Positions 1 through 6,704 of a DNA stretch of 12,304 nt are shown one piece after another. The notes under the pieces are model-generated. The model worked only from the letters and a program-made list of their open reading frames with translations. It did not search any database and was not told where the DNA came from. Position 1 is the first letter of the stretch, and each line of letters opens with the position of its first letter. Both the position numbers and the translations under genes were made by a program. The stretch is from CBDVBL01 sp965555375 (lineage in GTDB: Bacteria > Zixibacteria > MSB-5A5 > UBA10806): NCBI GenBank assembly GCA_965555375.1, contig CBEWDL010000100.1, positions 1 through 12,304 on the forward strand. Reading direction: 5' to 3'.

Positions 1-228
1 ACTTTCTATCGCTTGTTCGTAATCTTCGACATCTGAACGCGGATAATCGTCAGTAACATCAAATTCGCCATGCTCCTCTATAATCGGGTTTAGGCGATAG
101 AGCGCCTCAAGAATGGCTGTTTTGCCTGCCTCGTTCTTTCCGACCAAACATGTGATATCATCTATTTTGAATGGGTTAGAGTATCGTACCGATTTATAAT
201 CATTGATTTCTACGCTGGAGAGCTTCAT
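1..228 (-). CDS. AAA/OLD-like ATPase, N-terminal fragment
   Basis: Only the first 76 codons are present; the gene runs off the left edge. The product starts MKLSSVEINDYKSV, an N-terminal beta-strand pattern typical of RecF/OLD/SMC-like ATPases. It then carries a Walker A P-loop, GKNEAGKT, at residues 30-37, followed by an ILEALYRLNP helix. This is the standard head of AAA-family ATPases of the OLD/ATP-dependent endonuclease group, which bind ATP and often act on DNA in repair or phage defence. The start is supported by a perfect AAGGAGG ribosome binding site 7 bases upstream (235-241, minus strand). Walker B, any Toprim nuclease domain and any partner gene lie outside the window. The ATPase call is secure; the subfamily and any defence role are inference. 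Confidence 0.85.
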   Translation of the reverse strand, partial: MKLSSVEINDYKSVRYSNPFKIDDITCLVGKNEAGKTAILEALYRLNPIIEEHGEFDVTDDYPRSDVEDYEQAIES

Positions 229-322
229 CGCTAATCCTCCTTCAAATTGTCAAATCCTATGCAATATAGCCAAAGTTTCAGCATACATTATGCCACCAAT
301 ACCTACTGTTCTTTTTTCCATG

Positions 323-355
323 CGTCAAGATGGAAAATGAAATGACATCCTGACG
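323..355. repeat. Dispersed hairpin repeat, copy 1
   Basis: The arms CGTCAAGATG (323-332) and CATCCTGACG (346-355) form a 10-bp inverted repeat with one A/C mismatch around a 13-base loop. The flanks and the left part of the loop (TGCG before, GGAAA after the left arm, TGA before the right arm) match the element at 6705-6736. It is therefore a second dispersed copy and not a chance palindrome. Confidence 0.7.
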
Positions 356-529
356 CCGAATTGTCAAAAATAAACACACGCATACCATCCTTTTCTTTTC
401 CCCGGGGGGAGGGAATCCTCGCCATCGGCGAGGGTAATACAATAAAGTGAATATCGCCCTCGGTGTCAAGATTTATTTTGGGGGCTACTGTAGGCGTCAG
501 GCCTGCCTTGCCGTTGCGGGAAAATCCAG

Positions 530-595
530 CGTAGGGGCGAATTGATATTCGCCCGTTGTTGCTTCCATAAGGGCGTACAGCAGTACGCCCCTACG
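530..595. repeat. Compound palindromic GTAGGGGCG element
   Basis: The element is bounded by CGTAGGGGCG (530-539) and its exact reverse complement CGCCCCTACG (586-595). Inside are two perfect hairpins: GGGCGAAT/ATTCGCCC with a TGAT loop (535-554) and GGGCGTAC/GTACGCCC with an AGCA loop (571-590). Fixed GGGCG ends with variable palindromic centres are typical of REP- or MITE-like short repeats. I recall similar strings in several uncultured bacterial lineages but could not check this. Confidence 0.75.
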
Positions 596-609
596 AATGC
601 GTGTCGGGA

Positions 610-632
610 GGGCGAGGTGACCTCGCCCCTAC
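610..632. repeat. GTAGGGGCG-type hairpin overlapping phzF-family stop
   Basis: GGGCGAGG (610-617) pairs with CCTCGCCC (621-628) around a TGA loop, followed by CTAC. It has the same GGGCG-N-CGCCCCTAC design as the hairpin at 571-594. On the minus strand it reads GTAGGGGCGAGG, and the TAG is the stop codon of the PhzF-family gene. The hairpin therefore directly follows that reading frame in the mRNA and might protect its 3' end or end transcription, although no U-run follows. Confidence 0.7.
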
Positions 633-1465
633 GAGATGGTGATCTCCCCCTCCATGACCACCACCGCCTGGCCGACTAAATCTATTCGCTCGCCTTTGAC
701 GATAAGCTCCAGTTCGCCGCCGCGGGCGGAGGCCTGGTAGGCTTTGAGATTCGTCTTTCCCAGTTTGGCAGCCCAGTAGGGCCCTAAAACTGTGTGTGCC
801 GCGCCGGTAACGGGGTCTTCGTTTATGCCAAAGCCGGGGGCGAAAAACCGGGAGATGAAATCATAGCCGCTATCGCCTCCGGGAGCGGTAACGATAACGC
901 CGTTGGTTCCTATCTCACCCTCGGCCTGCAATAAATCGTTAAAGTTTGGCTCCAGGCTTCGCACGATGGCTTGATCCTCCGCCTCGACCACCATAATTTT
1001 CATCCGCAGGCTCTTACTGACCTTTACGGCTTTTTCAAGGCCCAATGCGTTTAGTACATCGGGCGGCGTATCCATTTCCTCGGTCAGATCGACAGGAAAA
1101 TTCATCGAAAGCAATTCTCCTTTCCTGGAGACATTAAGTTCTCCGCTTTTAGTGTAGAAGCGAATGGCGGGCGCTTTCACCCCGTATGAATCGAAAAGCA
1201 CTCTGGCGGTTGCCAGCGTGGCATGGCCGCAGAGATCGACCTCGACAGCCGGCGTAAACCAGCGTAGATCGAATTCATTCTGCTCTGCGATACTTATCTC
1301 GGCCCGGGGCACCACAAATGCGGTCTCCGAAAGATTCATTTCGCCGGCAATCGATTGCATGAGTTGATCTGAAATAGATCTTTCGAGAACGCATACGCCC
1401 GCCGGGTTGCCTTTGAATGGATGATCCGTAAAAGAATCGACCTGAAATATCTTAAGTTTATCCAC
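629..1465 (-). CDS. PhzF-family isomerase/epimerase
   Basis: The 278-residue product has the usual length of PhzF-family proteins, cytosolic enzymes with two similar diaminopimelate-epimerase-like halves. PhzF of phenazine synthesis isomerises a dihydroanthranilate, but most homologues (YddE type) have no known substrate. Family signatures are visible: GNPAGV at residues 19-24, NLSETAFV at 44-51 with the conserved glutamate (E47) that acts as acid/base in PhzF, FTPAVEVDLCGHATLA at 70-85, and EDPVTGAAH in the second half. The GTG start is set by AGAGGAGGT (1471-1479 on the plus map) five bases upstream. No phenazine or amino-acid biosynthesis gene is adjacent, and the gene is transcribed away from its lipoprotein neighbour. 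The stop codon lies in a palindromic repeat. Family assignment is firm; the substrate is unknown. Confidence 0.93.
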   Translation of the reverse strand: MDKLKIFQVDSFTDHPFKGNPAGVCVLERSISDQLMQSIAGEMNLSETAFVVPRAEISIAEQNEFDLRWFTPAVEVDLCGHATLATARVLFDSYGVKAPAIRFYTKSGELNVSRKGELLSMNFPVDLTEEMDTPPDVLNALGLEKAVKVSKSLRMKIMVVEAEDQAIVRSLEPNFNDLLQAEGEIGTNGVIVTAPGGDSGYDFISRFFAPGFGINEDPVTGAAHTVLGPYWAAKLGKTNLKAYQASARGGELELIVKGERIDLVGQAVVVMEGEITIS

Positions 1466-1595
1466 TGATAACCTCCTCTGGTTTTCTGATCTGAATCTAT
1501 GGCTCTCCCATGGCCTGAGACAATAGTGAATTACGATTGTTCCCGAAAAATGTTGCTTGACAGAGAGAATGATAATGATTTATTTAGAAGTTGCC

Positions 1596-2033
1596 ATGTT
1601 ATTGCGGCTGATTGCGACGGCCAGGATATTTCTAATTCTGGCCATTTTTGGGATTCTGGGGTGTTCTGACGGCGAGAATGTCCCCAGCGGCCCGTCTATT
1701 TTATTTGATGGGGAAATAACCGTATCGAACGATGCTGATGTCACTATCAGATTGGTTGAATTTGAGCAGACACGCGGCGATCTCGAATACCACGGCGATA
1801 TGAATGTCAGGGTTTATCCCACTATAAGATATAGATTAAGAAACGAAATCGATGGCGGCGAATCACTCATTTTCCCCGGAGGCGATCAGGTCTCGGTTAA
1901 ATTCGTAGCGGATGTCCCCGATCCGGGTGACCCGGAGCTTCCCCTGTTTGAGAACACTGTCAACCTGACAGTCAACGGCAGCACCGTGATTATAGTTAAA
2001 TCAGGCGGCGAGTACAATATAGGGCCTGAATAA
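1596..2033 (+). CDS. Small predicted lipoprotein, unknown function
   Basis: From the ATG at 1596 the product has 145 residues. It begins MLLRLIATARIFLILAIFGILGC, a classic lipoprotein signal: basic residues, a hydrophobic core and a lipobox ILGC with Cys23 as the lipidation site. The frame extends upstream to an ATG at 1569 and a TTG at 1557, but those starts put acidic residues ahead of the signal peptide, so 1596 is preferred although its ribosome site is weak. The mature part is rich in alternating hydrophobic and charged residues (GEITVSNDADVTIRLVEFEQ, then NTVNLTVNGSTVIIV near the end), which suggests a beta-sandwich domain. I do not recognise the family. It is probably an envelope-anchored protein, divergent from the PhzF-family gene and closed by a terminator. 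Confidence 0.7.
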   Translation: MLLRLIATARIFLILAIFGILGCSDGENVPSGPSILFDGEITVSNDADVTIRLVEFEQTRGDLEYHGDMNVRVYPTIRYRLRNEIDGGESLIFPGGDQVSVKFVADVPDPGDPELPLFENTVNLTVNGSTVIIVKSGGEYNIGPE

Positions 2034-2055
2034 CCGCAGTTGAGTTTTCTAACCT

Positions 2056-2079
2056 GGAGCTTCCGGCTCCTTTTTTTTT
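2056..2079 (+). terminator. Rho-independent terminator after lipoprotein gene
   Basis: GGAGC (2056-2060) and GCTCC (2066-2070) form a 5-bp GC-rich stem with a TTCCG loop, followed directly by nine T residues (2071-2079). It sits 22 bases past the stop codon of the lipoprotein gene and separates it from the downstream acyl-CoA operon. Confidence 0.8.
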
Positions 2080-2089
2080 ATACCAATAT

Positions 2090-2118
2090 TTGCTAATTTC
2101 CAATGCAGGTATTATATT
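2090..2118 (+). promoter_or_regulatory. Candidate sigma-70-type promoter for the acyl-CoA operon
   Basis: TTGCTA (2090-2095) and TATATT (2113-2118) are spaced by 17 bases and match the -35 and -10 consensus at 4 and 5 of 6 positions. They follow the terminator and lie 46 bases before the first gene of the operon. This is pattern matching only. Confidence 0.35.
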
Positions 2119-2164
2119 CCTAACCCGTATGGCGGCAAACAATTTTGAGAGATAAGAGGCGATT

Positions 2165-2584
2165 ATGGAGCGAAAATATCGGATCTTGTTGGCCAAACCC
2201 GGCCTGGATGGCCACGACCGGGGCATCAAAGTCATCGCCGCCGGTTTGCGCGATGCCGGATTTGAGGTCATATATACCGGTCTGCGGCAAACGCCGGAAC
2301 AGGTTGCAACTGCCGCGATTCAGGAGGACGTTGACGCCGTAGGACTTTCCATCTTATCCGGCGCTCACATGACTTTATTTCCTATGATACTGGATAGCCT
2401 GAAAAAGCAAAGGGCGTCGCATGTCCTCCTTTTCGGCGGCGGCATCATGGCCGACAGCGATATCGGGAAATTGAAAGAGATGGGGGTCGGCGAGATTTTT
2501 ACTCCGGGAGCTACAACCCGGGATATCATCGATTATCTCAACGAAGCCCTGCCGAAGTTGAAGAAGGACGAGAAGATCATATAA
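2165..2584 (+). CDS. Methylmalonyl-CoA mutase B12-binding subunit (split type)
   Basis: This 139-residue protein is a stand-alone cobalamin-binding domain of the methylmalonyl-CoA mutase type (McmA2-like). It shows the complete signature: DxHxxG as D15-G-H17-D-R-G20, where the histidine is the lower axial cobalt ligand; SxL at S62-I-L64; and the GGG turn at 91-93 followed by FTPGAT. In archaea and many bacteria this domain is a separate subunit that pairs with a catalytic subunit of about 550 residues to interconvert R-methylmalonyl-CoA and succinyl-CoA. The catalytic subunit is not in the window. AAGAGG lies 6 bases before the ATG. It is the first gene of the run that continues with an acyl-CoA dehydrogenase. 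A related mutase (isobutyryl-CoA or ethylmalonyl-CoA type) is possible, since the B12 domain does not fix the substrate. Confidence 0.92.
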   Translation: MERKYRILLAKPGLDGHDRGIKVIAAGLRDAGFEVIYTGLRQTPEQVATAAIQEDVDAVGLSILSGAHMTLFPMILDSLKKQRASHVLLFGGGIMADSDIGKLKEMGVGEIFTPGATTRDIIDYLNEALPKLKKDEKII

Positions 2585-2622
2585 GAACCATGTTTAACCT
2601 GAAAAATATAGAGTGAGGGAGT

Positions 2623-3801
2623 ATGTTTCGTTACAATGTTGATGAGCGCCAGCAGGCCATCAGGGAAAAAGTTGCCGAATTCGCAAAAAAGCATATTGAA
2701 CCCATAGCCAAAGAACTCGACCATCGCGACGACCCTGATCGATTCGCCATGGATATTTATAGGATTCTCGGCAAAGAAGGTTTTATAGGCATGAGAATGC
2801 CCAAAGAATACGGAGGCAGCGGCATCTCATCTCTTGAATTCACCACTTTAATTGAGGAGCTTTGCTTTTATGACCCGGCCATCTGTCTTTTGAACGCGGT
2901 GGCAGAGTTGGCAACGTACCCCATTTACACCTTCGGTACGGAGGAACAAAAGAAAAAATACGTTCCCAGATGCGCCTCGGGTGAATGGGTCCCGGCTTTT
3001 GCCTTGACTGAGCCTGATGCCGGATCCGATGCGGTCAATCAGAGCACCACGGCCGTGCTCGAGGGTGATGAATATGTCATAAACGGCGAGAAGATCTTTA
3101 TCATGCACGGCGATGTGGCTGATGTGGTCGTGCTTTTTCTCAAAGTAGCAGGCGGAAAAGAGGAAGAAAAGGCCTCCAGAAGGATTTCAGCCCTTATTGT
3201 GGAAACCAGGAAGGATGGCAAACTGATTCCAGGATATAAGGCGGCCACGCTCAAAAAGAAAATGGGGATGAGGGCCGCTACCACCGGGCGGCTCTGGTTC
3301 GATAACGTCCGGGTGCCGAAAGAGAACTTGCTCGGTGAAATCGGTAAGGGTTTCAAGACAGCCATGAATACGCTTGACGGCGCTCGTGTCGGTGTCGCCG
3401 CTCAGGGATTGGGAATCGCCGAAAGAGCTTTTCACGAGGCCGTCGAATATGCCAAGAAGAGAATCTGTTTCGGTTCGCCCATCGCCAAACTCCAGGCTAT
3501 TCAGTGGATGATCGCAGACATGGCGACCAGGATCGAAGCCGCCCGCCTTCTGGCATATAAGGCCGCTCAGCTTCAGGATAAAGGAGAGAGGTTCACCATC
3601 GAGGCCTCTCACGCCAAGCTGTATTGTTCTGAAGTCTCTAGATTCTGTGTCGATCGGGCCATGCAGATTCATGCCGGCTATGGCTATATCGGGGAATTCT
3701 CCATGATTGAAAAACTTTATCGCGACCAACGCATCACGGAGATTTACGAAGGAACCTCTGAGATTCAGAGGCTGGTGATTGCCGGAAGTTATCTGAGATG
3801 A
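2623..3801 (+). CDS. Acyl-CoA dehydrogenase
   Basis: The 392-residue product has the normal length and order of an FAD-dependent acyl-CoA dehydrogenase: a helical N-terminal domain, a central beta domain with the flavin-contacting stretch ALTEPDAGSDA (residues 127-137), and a helical C-terminal domain containing RICFGSPIAKLQAIQ and the closing IYEGTSEIQRLVIAG. E376 in YEGTSE sits where short-chain dehydrogenases carry their catalytic base. These enzymes introduce the alpha,beta double bond in acyl-CoA and pass electrons to electron-transfer flavoprotein. It begins 38 bases after the B12-subunit gene, with GAGGGA just before the ATG. Its place in a methylmalonyl-CoA operon suggests a short- or branched-chain substrate from fatty acid or Val/Ile breakdown, but chain length cannot be read from the sequence. 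No ETF genes are present. Confidence 0.95.
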   Translation: MFRYNVDERQQAIREKVAEFAKKHIEPIAKELDHRDDPDRFAMDIYRILGKEGFIGMRMPKEYGGSGISSLEFTTLIEELCFYDPAICLLNAVAELATYPIYTFGTEEQKKKYVPRCASGEWVPAFALTEPDAGSDAVNQSTTAVLEGDEYVINGEKIFIMHGDVADVVVLFLKVAGGKEEEKASRRISALIVETRKDGKLIPGYKAATLKKKMGMRAATTGRLWFDNVRVPKENLLGEIGKGFKTAMNTLDGARVGVAAQGLGIAERAFHEAVEYAKKRICFGSPIAKLQAIQWMIADMATRIEAARLLAYKAAQLQDKGERFTIEASHAKLYCSEVSRFCVDRAMQIHAGYGYIGEFSMIEKLYRDQRITEIYEGTSEIQRLVIAGSYLR

Positions 3802-3804
3802 CTG

Positions 3805-3826
3805 GGGGCCTGATATTGCCCCTTTT
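3805..3826 (+). terminator. Weak hairpin plus short T-run inside operon
   Basis: GGGGC (3805-3809) and GCCCC (3818-3822) form a 5-bp stem with an 8-base loop, followed by TTTT. It lies just after the dehydrogenase stop codon. It may reduce read-through into the hydrolase gene or act as an mRNA stabiliser; the T-run is short for a full terminator. Confidence 0.4.
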
Positions 3827-3856
3827 GATTTTGAGTTGATCTCCGGGGAAAACGAC

Positions 3857-4696
3857 ATGAAACTGGGCGATATTGAACTTCAATCGATTCTCGAAAACTA
3901 TTTTCACCTCGATGGCGGCGCCATGTTCGGCGTCATCCCGAAGGTAATCTGGAAGAAGTTATGGGAACCGGACGAGAACAACCTTATCCGTCTCGATCTA
4001 AATCCGATGCTGATACGAACCGGTAAGGAAAATATAGTTGTCGATACCGGATTCGGCGATGTCTTGAATGAAAAGGAACAGAGGATCTATGCGCTCGGCG
4101 GTCAGACCAGATGGGATGATGAACTCACGCAAAAAGGGCTAACTTCCGATGATATAACCGCTGTAATCTTGACTCACGCTCACGCCGACCATGCCATGGG
4201 GGCATTACGCATGGGCAAGGATGGCAGGCCGGAGCTCAGGTTCCCGAATGCAAGAATCTACATCCAGAAGCGGGAATGGCGGGATGCCATGAACCCGGAT
4301 GAACGAACCGTCGCCACCTACCTGGTGCATAATCTGCGGATTTTCGAGGAATCGGGCAGACTGGAGTTGTTGAACGGTGATACGGAGCTATTCAGCGGCA
4401 TTTCGGTTGTGGTGACCGGCGGGCACACACCCGGATCTCAGGCTGTTATTGTTGACGGCGGCGGCCAGCGCATTATATATCCTGCCGATATAATGCCATC
4501 ATCGGCTCACATCAAGATTCCCTATGTACCGGCCGTGGATCTCGACCCGGCAACCACCATGGAGAAAAAACGCTGGCTTCATGAGAAAATGCTCAGGGAG
4601 GACTGGATCATCGCATTTGATCATGATATAAACCTGAAGTTTGCAAAATTCAGGGAAGGCGAAAAAGGCCGGATTGAAGCGATAAATGCGGCCTGA
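3857..4696 (+). CDS. Metallo-beta-lactamase-fold hydrolase
   Basis: The 279-residue product is a metallo-beta-lactamase-fold enzyme with a full metal-binding set: HAHADH at 107-112, H190 in GGHTPG, D211 in PADIMPSS and H256 in FDHD. This ligand pattern normally holds two metal ions, often zinc. Overall layout (LLIRTG-type strand, VDTGFGD, then the metal motif) resembles the lactonase/YtnP-like branch, which includes lactonases and esterases. The open frame continues to a TTG at 3836, but the ATG at 3857, seven bases after CCGGGGA, is the better start. It lies 55 bases after the dehydrogenase and before the small unknown gene. In this operon a thioester or ester hydrolase role is conceivable, but the substrate is unknown. 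Confidence 0.9.
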   Translation: MKLGDIELQSILENYFHLDGGAMFGVIPKVIWKKLWEPDENNLIRLDLNPMLIRTGKENIVVDTGFGDVLNEKEQRIYALGGQTRWDDELTQKGLTSDDITAVILTHAHADHAMGALRMGKDGRPELRFPNARIYIQKREWRDAMNPDERTVATYLVHNLRIFEESGRLELLNGDTELFSGISVVVTGGHTPGSQAVIVDGGGQRIIYPADIMPSSAHIKIPYVPAVDLDPATTMEKKRWLHEKMLREDWIIAFDHDINLKFAKFREGEKGRIEAINAA

Positions 4697-4769
4697 CGGC
4701 GAGAGCAAAGGTAGAGGGTTATTTACGGGCGGCTCCGCATATAATTGAGGGATTATTGGAGGCTCTGTC

Positions 4770-5021
4770 ATGCGTCCCCGGGAAGCCGAAGAAAAGCAAT
4801 TGCAGATTTATCGCGCTATGAAGCCCGAACGAAAGCTTCAGATCAGCTATGAGCTTTACCAGTTGGCCCGGTCGATTGTGGAAGCGTCGATCAAAGAGTA
4901 TCATCCAGATATTGCTCCGGAAGAACTCAAAATGGAATTAATAAAGAGATTTCATGGCGATATAGTTTATGTCGCTCCCAAGAAGGGAAAGATGGGCAAC
5001 AGACAAAGAATTCGAGATTGA
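4770..5021 (+). CDS. Small conserved-looking protein of unknown function
   Basis: The gene encodes 83 residues with a strong ribosome site (GGAGG at 4758-4762, seven bases before the ATG), so it is very likely expressed. The product is highly charged and probably mostly helical, with no signal peptide or membrane segment. It opens with MRPREAEEKQLQIYRAMKPE, then RKLQISYELYQLARSIVEAS and a HPDIAPEELKMELIKRFHGD stretch. Similar small proteins (an 'YRxMxPERRLxxAxxLxxLAR...HPD' pattern) are familiar to me as unannotated genes in many bacteria, but I know no function. It sits between the hydrolase (73 bases) and the carboxyltransferase gene (49 bases), so co-expression with the carboxyltransferase is likely. 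A regulatory or assembly role would be speculation. Confidence 0.8.
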   Translation: MRPREAEEKQLQIYRAMKPERKLQISYELYQLARSIVEASIKEYHPDIAPEELKMELIKRFHGDIVYVAPKKGKMGNRQRIRD

Positions 5022-5070
5022 CAGTATGATTATTACGTTGTATAGGCAATAGTGATTAAGGAGCCATAAA

Positions 5071-6621
5071 TTGGAACTTGAGGAAAAACTAAAAAAACTT
5101 AAAGAGATGCGGGAGACGGCCAAACTTGGCGGCGGACAGAAGAGGATCGATTCCCAGCATAAGAAGGGAAAGCTCACCGCCAGGGAGAGGATTGAGTTGC
5201 TCCTGGACGACGGCTCCTTCGAAGAGTTTGATATGTTCGTCACCCACCGCACCAAAGAGTTCGGTCTCGAAAAAGAGAAATACTTAGGCGATGGTATAGT
5301 GACCGGTTACGGCACCATAGACGGACGGCTTATGTTCGTTTTCTCTCAGGATTTCACGGTCTTCGGCGGAACCCTTTCAGAAGCCTTTGCCGAGAAGGTT
5401 TGCAAGATCATGGATATGGCCTTAAAAGTGGGGGCTCCTGTAATCGGACTCAACGACTCCGGCGGCGCCCGCATACAGGAGGGTGTGGTTTCTCTCGGCG
5501 GCTACGCCGATATTTTCTTGAGAAACACTCTCGTATCGGGGGTTATCCCGCAGATCTCGATCATAATGGGGCCGTGCGCCGGCGGCGCCGTGTATTCGCC
5601 GGCTATTACCGATTTCACATTCATGGTCAAAGGCACATCGTTTATGTTTGTGACCGGCCCCAATGTGGTCAAAACGGTAACTCATGAAGATGTTACATTC
5701 GATGAGCTCGGCGGGGCCAACATCCACTCATCAAAATCCGGCGTCTCGCATTTCGCCTGCGAGAATGAGGCCGAGGCTCTACTAAAGGTCAGAAAATTGA
5801 TGAGCTTTTTGCCGGCCAACAATATGGATGATCCACCGGAGATCGAACCGTCGGATCCGATCGACCGCACCGATGAGTCCTTGAATTCAATCGTTCCTGA
5901 AAACCCCAACAAACCATACGATATCAAAGATATCATAACACGAGTAATTGACGATGGCGACTTTTTCGAGGTGCACGCCGATTATGCCATGAATATCGTC
6001 GTCGGGTTCGCCCGGCTGGGCGGCAAACCCGTCGGGATAATCGCCAATCAGCCCGCACATCTCGCCGGGGTTCTCGATATCGACAGCTCTATCAAAGGCG
6101 CGCGATTCGTCCGGTTCTGTGATTGTTTCAATATCCCGCTGGTAACGTTTGAGGACGTCCCTGGATTTCTTCCCGGTACCGTCCAGGAGCATGGCGGCAT
6201 AATCAAGCATGGGGCCAAGCTGCTCTATGCCTACTGCGAGGCGACGGTGCCAAAACTGACGGTCATCACCAGGAAAGCTTATGGCGGCGCTTACGACGTT
6301 ATGTCATCGAAACATATACGCGGCGATATCAATTACGCCTGGCCTTCTGCCGAGATTGCGGTCATGGGGCCCAAGGGGGCAGCGGAGATCATTTTTAGAA
6401 AGGAGATTGCGGCCGCCGACGATCCGGAGGCTTTCCTCAAGCAAAAAGAGGAGGAGTATCGCCGTATGTTCGCCTCGCCGTTCAAGGCCGCCGAGAGGGG
6501 CTATATCGACGATGTTATCCTGCCGGAAAACACCCGCCCCCGGTTGATCCGCGCCCTGCGAATGGTCGAAAACAAGCGCGACAAAAACCCGCCAAAAAAG
6601 CACGGAAATATACCGCTGTAG
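5071..6621 (+). CDS. Acyl-CoA carboxylase beta / methylmalonyl-CoA decarboxylase alpha subunit
   Basis: The 516-residue product is a biotin-dependent carboxyltransferase of the PccB/MmdA family, which moves CO2 between carboxybiotin and an acyl-CoA such as propionyl-CoA. Both crotonase-like halves are complete. The N-terminal half has GGARIQEG (131-138) and GPCAGGAVYSPA (167-178); the C-terminal half has KAYGGAYDVM around 405-411, SSKHIRGD and AVMGPKGAAE. These glycine-rich turns build the oxyanion holes. The TTG start is set by AAGGAG at 5058-5063 and by the family-like beginning MELEEKLKKLKEMRE. Biotin carboxylase and biotin carrier genes are not in the window, so the sequence alone does not separate a carboxylase beta subunit from the alpha subunit of a sodium-pumping decarboxylase. 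The upstream B12 subunit supports propionyl-/methylmalonyl-CoA as substrate. Confidence 0.95.
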   Translation: MELEEKLKKLKEMRETAKLGGGQKRIDSQHKKGKLTARERIELLLDDGSFEEFDMFVTHRTKEFGLEKEKYLGDGIVTGYGTIDGRLMFVFSQDFTVFGGTLSEAFAEKVCKIMDMALKVGAPVIGLNDSGGARIQEGVVSLGGYADIFLRNTLVSGVIPQISIIMGPCAGGAVYSPAITDFTFMVKGTSFMFVTGPNVVKTVTHEDVTFDELGGANIHSSKSGVSHFACENEAEALLKVRKLMSFLPANNMDDPPEIEPSDPIDRTDESLNSIVPENPNKPYDIKDIITRVIDDGDFFEVHADYAMNIVVGFARLGGKPVGIIANQPAHLAGVLDIDSSIKGARFVRFCDCFNIPLVTFEDVPGFLPGTVQEHGGIIKHGAKLLYAYCEATVPKLTVITRKAYGGAYDVMSSKHIRGDINYAWPSAEIAVMGPKGAAEIIFRKEIAAADDPEAFLKQKEEEYRRMFASPFKAAERGYIDDVILPENTRPRLIRALRMVENKRDKNPPKKHGNIPL

Positions 6622-6704
6622 GATTAAAATCGATTCCGCAAGATATTATAAGATATGATAGAAAAACAGGATTTACTGACTTGGATCATTAATTTAACAA
6701 TGTG

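Larger units (their letters stand above)
229..628. other. Intergenic region with palindromic repeats
   Basis: No credible gene is present in these 400 bases between the start of the ATPase and the end of the PhzF-family gene. The stretch holds an imperfect CGTCAAGATG/CATCCTGACG hairpin (323-355), a small CCTCGCC/GGCGAGG hairpin (417-433) beside a C/G run, a compound GTAGGGGCG-type element (530-595) and a further hairpin (610-628). The 63-codon open frame on the minus strand at 278-469 runs across these repeats and has no protein-like features. Confidence 0.7.

Noticed and set aside
278..469. Open frame of 63 codons on the minus strand
   Set aside because: It runs across a hairpin repeat and a C/G run, has no domain, and has no convincing ribosome site. 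It looks like chance translation of intergenic DNA.
530..632. CRISPR array
   Set aside because: The repeated units are palindromic hairpins with varying stems and uneven spacing; there are no identical direct repeats with unique spacers and no cas gene.
629..1465. Phenazine biosynthesis gene
   Set aside because: The protein belongs to the PhzF family, but none of the other phenazine genes is near, and most family members have unrelated or unknown roles.
3187..3858. Long minus-strand frame (223 codons) opposite the acyl-CoA dehydrogenase
   Set aside because: It lies antisense within a gene with complete family motifs; its length is explained by the codon bias of the sense strand. No domain is recognisable.
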